Origin: Eupeodes corollae
Taxonomy: Eukaryota > Arthropoda > Insecta > Diptera > Syrphidae
Direction: 5' to 3'
NCBI RefSeq assembly: GCF_945859685.1
Contig: NC_079148.1
Location: 127,057,621 to 127,121,620 of the forward strand
Length of the DNA stretch: 64,000 nt
The position numbers and the translations under genes are program-made. This document shows positions 33,963-44,731 of the stretch, one piece after another (the first letter of the stretch is position 1; every line of letters starts with the position of its first letter). Below the pieces are notes generated by a model. That model had not been told where the DNA came from and did not search any database. It saw nothing but the letters and a program-made list of their open reading frames with translations.

Positions 33963-35525
33963 TGCTACGTTTAACGTTTGAATTTTGGTGACCAATTTTT
34001 GAGATATGGAATTTTGATAAAAATATAAAATATTTTTTTAAAGTCCAAAATAAATTAGATATGAGAAAATTATAATTTTGGTTTTGAAAATATTACAATA
34101 AAATCACCTGAAGTGAATCTGCTTAACTCCTAAATTTCCAAGTTTAAACTCATTCGACTCCATGAAACAGGAGAGTTAAAAATTGTGTACGATTCCAATA
34201 CTTGTCATATAATGGGTGTTTGCCGCAAGTAAAAGGGATATTTTCTATAATGAATCACGGCTGTGCAACCCACAACGCCTCCCTAACCCATCAACCTTTG
34301 CGTGCTTCGTTATCAGACAAAAAATGAACTTACCCACAAATGCGACGTGTGTGACAAGATTGTATCAATTTGCAAATAAAGGCACAGAGTATATCAACTA
34401 ATGACTATTTACCCTTCGTTACCTTGTTGTTACACCTGTTGTGATGATGAACATAGACGTGCGTTACATTTTCAAACAAAAGATAACAAAACCCCCCGAT
34501 ACTCAAAATCAGCAGTGTAAAAGTCCGTCTTATTGTGACAGAGATAGACTCTTATTCGTCTCGGTTCCGAATCCTTTCGCGTGCTTCCTTATTGAAATTG
34601 TATAGCAGACGAATAAAAGAAATGAAAAAAATTTGATACTATTGTTGATATCTCTCTTATATCACATATTTTTTTTTCATTCATTGTGATATTATGGGCG
34701 TATCAAAAAAAGGGTAAAAAAAGGATTTTCCTATGAAATTGTATACAATGCAAATGTCTCGTGTATCGCATACACTTTTGTTATGTTGCGAATCAAAATA
34801 TAATTGAGTCTTTTGAAAAGTATTTTCCTGGAAATTTTCATTCTGTTATTTTTGTGTTGCTTATGTTCAGGAATTTATGCGATGATCTCAGTTTCGGTCG
34901 TGGCCATGACATAGGGCTTAGCTTTTTTAAATTGGAATTTTTTAAACAGAGAATATTCAGCAAAAAAATAGGATAGATGGAGCGAGATTGTTATTTTCTG
35001 ATACAACCTATTGTTGTGCAACAAGTATGATTTTTTTTTTCGTCCTCGATGTTATATAACAAAAGATTTATGAGCAAATTCATAACTGGATTTCGTGGAT
35101 ACTTTTTTGTATATGGCCAAGAATTTAAAATTCGAAATGGATACCAATATATGTCTGTGCATATTTTAAAACAGTGTTCAATGTGCCTTAACTTCACACA
35201 AACTTTCAAGGATTCGTTAAGTGCTCAATAATAGCTAAAGTTTATTAACCTCAAAAAGGTTGGAGTTAATCACAAATATGATAATAATTGAGCTTCTAAA
35301 AAATGACAACTTTTTGAATTTTTTGTAACAGATTAAATTCAAATTATTTTTTTCTGCCCAAAAAAAAGCAATACGGTTTTTAAAGGATAAAGTTGTCATG
35401 AACATTTGAATCTTGTCTTATAATTTTTCTATCACATCAAGTTTTTTAAAATATTTCTCTTTTAAAATGTCGATAAAAATGTTTTTAATACTAAGGCAAA
35501 ACACAACATTGTTCTTAACAATAAA
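33963..35525. other. AT-rich non-coding stretch
   Basis: A GC-richer patch at 34250-34350 and several 60-70-codon frames match nothing known to me. No RNA gene seen. Confidence 0.4.
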
Positions 35526-35529
35526 TTGA

Positions 35530-36108
35530 TTGATTATTGTACATGTCGTCTTGGTCCATATGGTTCAATTTCAGTAATAAAAAATAAGTTATCATCGTTA
35601 TGTAGCGCTCGCTGTTGACGATGAGCGCTTCACTAACGTCGTTTCCCAGACTTACATACCAATTATTACGCTGACGGACAATAATTCATACCAAACGTTA
35701 ACTTTTTAAGGAAGCATTATCACGTGGTGAACCTCGCGTGGGTTGACGTCTTTTCATGTACAGTAATTTTGGTTGCCATTCATCCAAAAATGCACCTCGT
35801 CACTAAATACGATTTATCGGCCAAAACTAGGTTCCTCTTCCAAACCAGTCACCGAAGTTGAAGTCTGCGAAAGCCCAAGTTTTTGTGCATGGCGAGGATT
35901 AGACTGCCTCGGGTTTTGTTGTACAATTTCACGAACCACAGAGATGTTATCGGCCGGGATCTTGCGTTCGTTAAGCGTACGATTGTTGGCTGATTGTTTA
36001 CCGAACCGGTTGTCTTAAATTTGGCCACCATTTGCGTTAATGAACACTCATTATGGTAATAAAGTTTGATCATTTGAACGTGCTGTTCAATCGTGTAATT
36101 TGCCATGA
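35530..36108 (-). pseudogene. Mariner-type transposase relic 1
   Basis: The frame opens MANYTIEQHVQMIKLYYHNE with the helix-turn-helix start (CSLTQMVAKFKTTGSVNNQP) of mariner-like transposases. It shifts frame into VREIVQQNPRQSNPRHAQK and LGLSQTS, then IVFSDEVHFWMNGNQNYC (first catalytic D region), KVNVWYELLSVSVIIGM and LIVNSERYITMITYFL. It breaks off after MDQDDMY, before the second catalytic aspartate. An internal deletion removes the stretch before FGR. It is related to, but distinct from, the transposase at 43527-44611. Confidence 0.8.
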
Positions 36109-36349
36109 TGGTTTGGAATAATCAACTGATAAATAACCAAAAGATTTGACAGATGTCATCAAAACAAAATAGCCCCCAGGGTGCGCCAAAATCTGCACGC
36201 GCCAATTGAAAAACCGTTTAGAACCTAATTTTTGGAATATGTTTCACAAATAATGAATGATTTAAACAGGTTAGGCGTTTATAATAATATCAATTATTTA
36301 AGGCCTATTCACACTATTCACAATAGAACAATATAACACGTTTACAGAA

Positions 36350-36775
36350 CGAAAAAAGTCATCCTATTGACTATTTTGGTAGTCAATATGACTATTTGGT
36401 AGTCAATTTTCAGCCGATAACCGCGATAGTCAATAGAACAATTTTCGGTTGTCAATTTTGGAATCCGAAATATTTTTACAATTTGGTAGTTAATATGACA
36501 ACTTTGGTTGAAGGAATTTGAAACACCGGTTGTCATATTGACAACTGCGGTAGTCAATATGACAACTGCGGTAGTCAATACGACAACTGCTGTAGTCAAT
36601 ATGACAACTGCGGTAGTCAATATAACAACTGCGGTAGTCAATATAACAACTGCGGTAGTCAATATGAAAACTGCGGTAGTCAATATGACAACTACGATAG
36701 TCAATATAACAACTGCGGTAGTCAATAGGACAATTGCGGTAGTCAGTAGGACAACTGCGGTAGTATCCACATTGT
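36350..36775 (+). repeat. Left 21-bp minisatellite array
   Basis: About a dozen tandem units, most 21 bp, contain GTAGTCAATATGACAACTG with small variants (TACGACAAC, TATAACAAC, AGGACAAC). The first 150 bp are less regular and include units in both orientations (TTGACTATTTTGGTAGTCAA). Because 21 is a multiple of three, all frames stay open and give meaningless TTAVVNM-type repeats. Confidence 0.9.
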
Positions 36776-36799
36776 TGGAACCTTATGCCTCACTTTAGG

Positions 36800-38700
36800 G
36801 GTGCGAACAAGACGACACTCATAAAATAAATATATTGTATGAACACAAGTAGTACAGTCGTCGTCGGGATATAAAAAGATATGTACACTTGTCTGCATCT
36901 ATCATAATTTGTGCGTACATTTCATTTCTTGTTTTTTGTGATTTTTGTGTGCATACTTTTTAGTGCAATTTTGCAACTTGAAGTAGGAACGATAAAAAAA
37001 TATAAATCCAGATATCGCACATGAATTCTAATATTTGCAACAAAATGCATTGCCGGATTTAAATCCATTGATGTCTTAAGTCCTTTTTTTCCATAAGAAA
37101 CATACAATTTTAATTTAAATACACAAAAAGTTCGGTTTGAACAATTTAAACATGTCAAATATTATAGATTTCGATAATTCCATTCTTGAAGTTAGACTAA
37201 ATCCCACAAACCAAATTCTTGAGAATAAGACAAAATCAAAAAAATCTAGTTTATAAAATATATGGACAATTTAACTTTTAGAAATTTAAGAAAATTAAAA
37301 ATACTAAATAGCAAAACCTGGAAAACCAAATATACTCAAATACTCATGTAACCTTATTTGGTGAAAACAAAAACCTAGAAAACTTATAATTCCAAAAATA
37401 TTAACAATTTAATGAATCAAAATTTTACAAATTAAGATTTAAGAAAACCAAAATCACATAAAATCCTCAAAAGCTAAGACCTTGAAAATTGTAAATTAAA
37501 CCCAAAAGTCAAAAAATTAAAAATCTTATAACACAAATTCCTAAAAATCAAAGATCCACGATAATAGACATGATAATAAACATTTTAAATAAAGAACAGA
37601 AATTCTTGATTCAAAATTCTCGCAGCTTAGCTCTATAAAACTCATGTGTCAAACAAAGTCAAGACTCCAAAAATCTAAGATCTTGAAAACCCAACAAATA
37701 AAGTAAATGATTGTGTTAGAAAATTGCATATAAATTTGGAAACCTAACATTCGAAGACTAGAAATCCACAAACCTTAAAACAATCGAAAGGCTCAACAAT
37801 CCGTGGTTCTTTAAAAATCTCATAATCAAAGAAAATTCTCGAAACCTCATCATCAAGCGAACCCAAAACTTCGAACACCAAAAATCTTAAAAATCAATGA
37901 TTTTAGGAATTTAAAAAAAAGTCAGACTAAAAAACAGAACGTCCTGGATAATTCAAATCCAAATTGGCACAAATTCCTTAACTAAAATTAAAGGTTTGTT
38001 AAATTTAATGGTTTGTTTCAACTCATTGACAAAATATATTTACCCAAAAAATATACTATCAGTACTTTGAGTTTTTGAAATGAACTAGTGAAATTTTGAG
38101 TTTTCTGGGGTTCAAGTTATTGGGACTTTTAGTATAGATTGCAACACAACACCATTTCAAAAGCTAGAAATGTAGGAACTTATATAGAAAATTTTCAATC
38201 CAGAAAATACTGGAGATCTTAAGAGCTCAAAACCAAAAAAAATAGAAGTTTTTGGAAAACCTTTAAATCATACCAAATATTGAAATGCTAAAAATCTCAA
38301 ATTTTCTAAAACCAAAACCCCAAAAACCCAAAATGTTGAGATTTCAATAGCCCATGTAGCCAACATTTTTTAACTAGAATCCAAAAAATTAAGTGCTCAA
38401 ATTCATGGACAAATTTAACGTTTTTGAAGCCGCAAAGATATCTTTGAGTTCTTGTAAATTAATTTAGAAAAACGTATGTTTTGAAGACACAAAGACTTCT
38501 AGGAGGTTTTGTAAATTTGGGTTTTCTGGATTTAAAATTTTGGGACTATCCGAATTACCAAAATTCGAAAAAACTAAAAGCATGAGATGCAAACGCAAAA
38601 ATTCCTCAACAAATTAGAGATTTGAAAACCCTGATAACCCAAAATCTGAAAATTAAAAAAAAGTGACCAAAATTCCTTAAACAAAGTGAAAAAAACAGTA
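36800..38700. other. A-rich, G-poor core of the inverted element
   Basis: From about 37190 the plus strand is rich in A and poor in G, with recurring CCAAAAATC, TTGAAAACC and CTAAAAA-like words. This looks like a very decayed simple repeat rather than coding sequence. No ORF of note and no recognised element was found. Confidence 0.5.
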
Positions 38701-38704
38701 AGAT

Positions 38705-38975
38705 TTAAAAATCCTTCTTATTACTAAAAGTAATTCGCTGCCTAAGATAAGTCTTCTTATATCTATCATCTACCGCACATAGCCCAACAAAATGAAAAAC
38801 ATTCTCGCGATCTTTCAAGTTGCACAGGTTGCATAAAATCAATGAGTCATCGCGGTCAGGAATGTAGTTCAGACTAAAGAGTTCTCCTCTTAGCCGGAAA
38901 ATGTACGAAATTTGTTCCATGGTATATTTGTCGTGGAAGAAGTTCCTTTCCCGGAGATCGTGTTCTAGTCTACTT
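38705..38975 (-). pseudogene. LINE C-terminal fragment of the element A clade
   Basis: The minus strand reads RLEHDLRERNFFHDKYTMEQ, then SYIFRLRGELFSLNYIPD and LILCNLCNLKDRENVFHF. The latter is the Cys/His cluster seen at the C-terminus of element A (compare IFMIRGELIGLNYVPHG and CDLCNRNEREDTYHF). It is truncated on both sides and embedded next to the right minisatellite array. Confidence 0.8.
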
Positions 38976-38999
38976 TAAATCATGCGGTTCAGTGGATAT

Positions 39000-39840
39000 T
39001 CAATATGAAAACTGCGGTAGTCAATAGGACAATTGCGGTAGTCAATATGACAACTGCGGTATTCAATATTTTAACTGCGATAGTCAATATAACAACTTTG
39101 GTAGTCAATATGACAACTACGGTAGTCAATAGACAACTGCGGTAGTCAATACGACAATTTCGGTAGTCAATACGACAAATAAGGTAGTCAATACGACTAC
39201 TATGGCGGTCAATATGAAAGCTGCGGTAGTCAATACGACAATTGCGCTAGTCAATATGACAACTGCGGTAGTCAATACGACAGCTGCTGGTAGTCAATAT
39301 GACAACTACGGTAGTCAATATGACAACTTCGGTAGTCAATATGACAACTTCGGTAGTCAATATGACAACTGCGATAGTCAATATGACAACTGTGGTAGTC
39401 AATACAACAACTGAGGTAGTCAATACGACAACTATGGCGGTCAATATGACAACTGCGGTAGTCAATACGACAACTGCGATAGTCAATATGACAACTGCGG
39501 TAGTCAATAGACAATTGAGTCAATATGAAAACTGCGGTAGTCAATATGACAACTTCGGTAGTCAATATGACAACTGAGGTAGTCAATACGACAACTAAGG
39601 TAGTCAATATGACAACTATGGCGGTCAATATGAAAACTGCGGTAGTCAATATGACAACCAAATTGTCGTATTGACTACCAAAGTTGTCATATTGACTACC
39701 GCAGTTGTCATATTGACTATACAAAATTGACTATCGAAAATTGTTCTATTGACTGTCCAGTAGTCAATTTTTAAAAATAAGGTTGTCATATTGACTATTT
39801 TGGTAGTCAATGCGACAATTTGGCCAAATTTCAGGTTCAC
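39000..39840 (+). repeat. Right 21-bp minisatellite array with an inversion
   Basis: More than 25 units of the 21-bp repeat (GTAGTCAATATGACAACTG and variants such as ACGACAACT, CTATGGCGGTC) run from about 39000 to 39655. At about 39660 the orientation flips to CAAAGTTGTCATATTGACTA, and less regular units continue to 39840. The last 180 bp correspond, inverted, to the irregular start of the left array. Confidence 0.9.
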
Positions 39841-39879
39841 TATCGACGATTGTTAATATGGCAACTTTTTTTTTCTGTA

Positions 39880-42593
39880 CAAAATTATTTATCAATATTC
39901 CTAAAAGAATGTTCCAAAGATTACAATTTTATCCATAATTTTCTTTGTCTAAAGAGGAGAGATTTTAACACTTCAGTCAGCAGGTAAATTAAGTTTCTTT
40001 CTTAATTTTTATTATTACAAATAAACAAATCATATAAAGCAGACCTGCATACATAATTTTTGTTATAAGTAAGAAAATATTGTTCTATTTGTCATCCTAC
40101 ACGTCCTGAATTGTGCATAATTCCTTTTTAACAAATGACAAAAACAAAATAAAATTAATGACACACACTTTATGTAAAACATCAAAGAAATTTTATGAAA
40201 TACATCTTGATTAGAAGAACATTCTCATTCTCACACACTTTGTATTCAATTCAATTTGAAAATTTGTATTAGATAAGGATATTTTTTTGACATATTCTGT
40301 AGGATCACGTAAAAAACACACATATTTTTCCCGAAGCGAAAAATCTTCAGTTGAGTTTATTTTTGTTTCAAATTCAATTGTTACAATAAAAATACACAAC
40401 AATATAAAATGCCTTCATACAACACATAAAATAAAATAAAAGTACTTCTTGTTAAAAGAACAGAAAATCAATTCAAAAGGTTTATTTTTTTATTTTACTT
40501 CAAAACAACTTCACACGAAATCGTTTTATTTTATATTTTCCATCGAAAGGAAAAACAATCCTGACAGCACTGGAAATACAAATAAGGTCATGTTGAGTTC
40601 AATTTAACAACACTTAACTTTGACAGACAGATTTTTTTCCATGTATGTGTGTAAAAATGTGAATTGAGTGACGTATTCTGACACTATATGCCAATCAAAA
40701 TCAGTTTAGATGTAAGTGTGCATAGTTTTTTGACTTATCAGGGTTAATGTGAAGGTCTACTTTGTACCTTTGAGAGTTGTTTTTAAAGGAAACAGTCATT
40801 AAAGGATATTTTTTTATTGCTTTCGAAGAAGTGATTGATGATTGATACAAAGAAATTGAGATTTAATGTCAGATATTATGAAACAGTTAACAATTTAAAA
40901 CAGGATTAATTTTTATATTTTTTTGGTCATAAGAAGGTGAATAAAGAATGATTTAATAGCTCCAAAAAAGGTGCCGTTATTTACTACATTCGGCAACACA
41001 TCAAAATGTTGCCTAAAAGATTTTCCAATTGTCATTTGACAACTTCGAATTTTCACTGTAAACGAAGCCTTAAACCAGTTATCAAACTGTCAACGTCAAA
41101 ACATTCAATCAAAATAAAAAGTATTTGTACCATTATTGGAGAGACTGTTTGTGGAGTTAAGCTTAAGACAAACTATATTTATAATCTTCTCTGATTAATT
41201 ATCATCTGATATTTTACTACTCCAACTTTTACCCTCAATACTTGTTTAATTTTTCAGAGTCCATTTATAAATAAATTTAATTGGTAATCAAAACTCAAGC
41301 TAAATTAAAACCATTTGGGGAAAACAAAGTATCAATTATCTTTATCTTGTAAGTCCTTCCTTATTATCAGTGTCCTTATTTCTGCTAACAAACTTACCCT
41401 CCTCTTACACAATTAATTCCGATTCCATAACAACTTAATAATGAACACATTTTTTGAATCAAATTAAGTCCTTTTTTATTCTTCTTTTATTCTTAAGCTA
41501 GAAAATCTTTTGGTTTGGTTGGGTATCCAAAAAAAAGATAAAGAATCATCAGATCACCCTCGAATTTCTTTTGTGAACTCAACCATTACGAAAAACATTT
41601 AAATGTCGTCAAGTTAAGCGTAACATTTTACACTGATTTTAAAATCGATTCCCCATTTTAAGATCATTATTCAATTCGAAAATATTTTATTTTTCAACAA
41701 GATGGTGGTGAAAGGAAAACGAAAAAAAAACTTGATAAGGACACTTATCGTTTGTATTCTAACAAATTGATTTTTTCTTCGTTGTTTTTTAGGGTAACAA
41801 GTTCAATTTTTGGGTGATGAGAAGAAGTTTTGTATTTTTGGGTGATGAGAAGAAGTTTTGTATTATGTATTATATATGGGGCTTGACTTCCATTTGAATC
41901 AGTGGAGCGAAGTGAATCAAAAAGAAGATTAATTTTTATCTGGAATTGTGTTGAATGATTTTATTGTTGTTACTGTTTTCCAACATTTTAAAAATTGAAT
42001 TTTTTGTTATAAAATTGAATTTTTAAAATTTAATGTTAAATTCAACTTCACATATCAAATAAAATTGGCTAGCTTATTAAGTTCTAAGAATTCATACATT
42101 TCCTGTTATCATTACAAAAGAGCAGAAGGGTAAAATATACGTAAAATTTCTCACATATAGCTTACTAGCTTCTTGAATTCTTGACAGCAAAATTGAATTA
42201 CATTAAATTGAAGAATCTTGTTCATATTTCTAAGAACACGATGGACTCTGACATCTGAGAAATATAAACTGTCTTAATTTAAAATATTGTTCTTGTGCAG
42301 AATTCTTTGATGTTGACATCTGTCATGCAGTTAAAAATTGAGCTATAAAGACCATTAGTAATTGTTCAACTGTACGTGAGCTTTTGATGGATATCACATT
42401 CTACGTATGAAATAATTGAAGTTCATTTCTTTATATTTTCTGCTGTACATGTCATCTATTTATTAAGATTGTTGAAAATACTGTACAATTGGATTAATTA
42501 GAATTTCTTTTGACATGCACTTTTTCCAAAAACACTTTTCAAAACCATTGTTTCTTATAGCAAAAGTAAGAATTTATGAATGTAAACGCAGTG
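39880..42593. other. AT-rich non-coding stretch
   Basis: No protein or RNA match. The only structured item is a 28-bp tandem duplication at 41806-41861. Confidence 0.45.
41806..41861. repeat. Perfect 28-bp tandem duplication
   Basis: The unit ATTTTTGGGTGATGAGAAGA (first 20 bases of 28) is repeated once without mismatch: 41806-41833 and 41834-41861. A perfect copy suggests a recent replication-slippage event. Confidence 0.85.
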
Positions 42594-43201
42594 AAAAAAA
42601 GAGGCTGTGGTGTGACCCACACTGATAACATCCCATCCCGTCTGTCGATTTGTCTAGCGCAAAAGTTTGTCTATATGTACTCGTATCAATTTTTACCAAA
42701 TTTGCGTACTATTATTTGAAGATTTTATTTTTTATGAAAAAACGGACTGTTGGATTTTTATATAAAAATTACTGAATATTTTCTGTGAAATAAAATAAAT
42801 TTGAAGCAAATTTTTTTAATTTTTGAAAAGCTATTTGAGTCGAATGTACATTTTTACCAAGTTTTAGTATTGTTTTTTTTAGAGTTTTTTCTTGTAAAAA
42901 AACCGTAAATTCGATTTTTTTCGAAATTTTATCGAATGTTGACAACAATATTACTTATAAGATAAAATTAGTTTGAAGCCAATATTTCAAATTTTTGAAA
43001 AAATATTTGAGTCGAAAATAAATTTTTACAAACTTTTATTTTTTTTTTTAGGTTTTTAATTTTTGTAAAAAATTCTCAATTTTACTGAATGTTAACAACA
43101 ATATTTCTTATAACATAAAATAAGTTTGAAGCCTAAATTTCAAGTTTTTGAAAAGATATTTGAATCGATATTCAATTTTTACACACTTTATGAAATGTTT
43201 T
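42594..43201 (+). repeat. Family R copy 3, left part
   Basis: Starts AAAAAAAGAGGCTGTGG with the conserved GACCCACACTGATAAC head and three to four monomers. It stops at ACACACTTTATGAAATGTTTT, exactly where the copia LTR (TGTTGCAG...) begins. The continuation (ACTTCAAAAACATTATTC and the tail) is found 5 kb away at 48287, so one copy was split by the copia insertion. Confidence 0.8.
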
Positions 43202-43384
43202 TGTTGCAGAAAAAAAAACGCAAAACGGTATATTATTGAAGATTAATGTCTAAAAAGTATGAAAAGCAAGTTAACAAAGATTTGATATGATAAGTTTTAC
43301 ATAAGTTCTGTTAAGTAGAAACAAAAGAGAGTATTGTTTTGTTCATTATATAAAAATACAGTAGAGTAAATAAATATTCCAACA
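43202..43384 (-). repeat. Copia 3' LTR, 183 bp
   Basis: On the minus strand it begins TGTTGGAATATTTATTTACT and ends TTTTCTGCAACA, so the ends form the short inverted repeat TGTTG/CAACA. The start resembles Drosophila copia (TGTTGGAATAT). It is preceded by a purine-rich tract. No 5' partner exists in the window. Confidence 0.85.
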
Positions 43385-43396
43385 ATCTCCCACAAC
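43385..43396 (-). other. Copia polypurine tract
   Basis: The minus strand reads GTTGTGGGAGAT immediately before the LTR start. This is the expected place for the plus-strand primer of reverse transcription. Confidence 0.6.
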
Positions 43397-43422
43397 GCAA
43401 TACTATAGTTAATTTTAAAATA

Positions 43423-44724
43423 AACGGTGATTTTTTAAGAGCTTGAAAACTTTAAAAAAAAAAACGCATAAAATTTGCAAAATCTCATCGATTTTTTATT
43501 TGAAACGTTAGATTGGTCCATGACATTTACTTTTTTAAGATAATTTCTTTTAAATGTAGACCGCGGCTGCGTCTTAGGTGGTCCATTCGGAAAGTCCAAT
43601 TTTGGGTAACTTTTTCGAGCATTTCGGCCGGAATAGCCCGAATTTCTTCGGAAATGTTGTCTTCCAAAGCTGGAATAGTTGCTGGCTTATTTGTGTAGAC
43701 TTTAGACTTGACGTAGCCCCACAAAAAATAGTCTAAAGGCGTCAAATCGCATGATCTTGGTGGCCAACTCACCGGTCCATTCCTTGAGATGAATTGTTCT
43801 CCGAAGTTTTCCCTCAAAATGGCCATAGAATCGCGAGCTGTGTGGCATGTAGCGCCATCTTGTTGAAACCACATGTCAACCAAGTTCAGTTCTTTTATTT
43901 TTGGCAACAAAAAGTTTGTTAGCATTGAACGATAGCGATCGCCATTCACCGTAACGTTGCGTCCAACAGCATCTTTGAAAAAATACGGTCCAATGATTCC
44001 ACCAGTGTACAAACCACACCAAACAGTGCATTTTTCGGGATGCATGGGCAGTTCTTGAACGGCTTCTGGTTGCTCTTACTCCAAATGCGGCAATTTTGCT
44101 TATTTACGTAGCCATTCAACCAGAAATGAGCCTCATCGCTGAACAAAATTTGTCGATAAAAAAGCGGATTTTCTGCCAACTTTTCTAGGGCCCATTCACT
44201 GAAAATTCGACGTTGTGGCAGATCGTTCGGCTTCAGTTCTTGCACGAGCTGTATTTTATACGGTTTTACACCAAGATCTTTGCGTAAAATCTTCCATGTG
44301 GTCGAATAACACAAACCCAATTGCTGCGAACGGCGACGAATCGACATTTCACGGTCTTCAGAAACACTCTCAGAAACAGACCCAATATTCTCTTCTGTAC
44401 GCACTGTACGCATTCGTGTGGTTGGTTTAATGTCCAATAAATTAAACTGAGTGCGAAACTTGGTCACAATCGCATTAATTGTTTGCTCACTTGGTCGATT
44501 ATGTAGACCATAAATCGGACGTAAAGCGCGAAACACATTTCGAACCGAACACTGATTTTGGTAATAAAATTCAATGATTTGCAAGCGTTGCTCGTTAGTA
44601 AGTCTATTCATGATGAAATGTCAAAGCATACTGAGCATCTTTCTCTTTAACACGATGTCTGAAATCCCGCGTGATCTGTCAAATACTAATGCATGAAAAT
44701 CCTAACCTCAAAAAAATCACCCTT
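43423..44724 (-). mobile_element. DD41D mariner element, 1302 bp, inserted in copia
   Basis: Inverted ends: left AACGGTGATTTTTTAAGAGC and right (minus strand) AAGGGTGATTTTTTTGAGG. Both are flanked by TA (43421-43422, 44725-44726), the duplicated target of Tc1/mariner transposases. The size is typical of mariners. It encodes one transposase on the minus strand with a single frameshift. It interrupts copia just after the RNase H stop codon. Confidence 0.9.
43527..44611 (-). pseudogene. Mariner transposase (DD41D type), one frameshift
   Basis: The first frame (44611 down to about 44080) starts MNRLTNEQRLQIIEFYYQNQ with the first DNA-binding helix-turn-helix. A second follows (MSIRRRSQQLGLCYSTTWKI), then ILFSDEAHFWLNGYVNKQNC with the first catalytic D. 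Near 44075 the frame shifts; the second frame (44045-43527) has MHPEKCTVWCGLYTGGIIGP, MWFQQDGATCHTARDS (second D) and SCDLTPLDYFLWGYVKSKVY (third D). I count 41 residues between the second and third aspartates, which fits the DD41D (rosa-like) group. It ends HLRRSRGLHLKEIILKK. All three catalytic aspartates are present; one indel is the only visible damage. Confidence 0.9.
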
Positions 44725-44731
44725 TATTAGT

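Larger units (their letters stand above)
36345..39877. mobile_element. TA-flanked inverted element with minisatellite arms (foldback-like)
   Basis: The outer ends are imperfect inverted repeats: CAGAACGAAAAAAGT at the left and CAGAAAAAAAAAGT read inward from the right, followed by related TATT(G/A)AC blocks. Both ends abut TA (36343-36344 and 39878-39879). Just inside, each side carries an array of about 21-bp units; the box GTCAATAGAACAATTTTCG occurs at 36431 and, inverted, near 39735-39753. The 2-kb middle is A-rich and holds a LINE fragment. TA flanks suggest a Tc1/mariner-type mobiliser, but no transposase is inside. The arms could also be two separate arrays that happen to flank this stretch. 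Confidence 0.6.

Noticed and set aside
36342..36798. Long open frames giving TTAVVNM or ILTTAVV peptide repeats on both strands
   Set aside because: They are a by-product of a 21-bp tandem repeat (a multiple of three), open in several frames at once and without any protein-family match.
39000..39840. Array resembling a CRISPR (short regular repeats)
   Set aside because: Units are contiguous with no unique spacers, repeats are degenerate, and the genome is eukaryotic.
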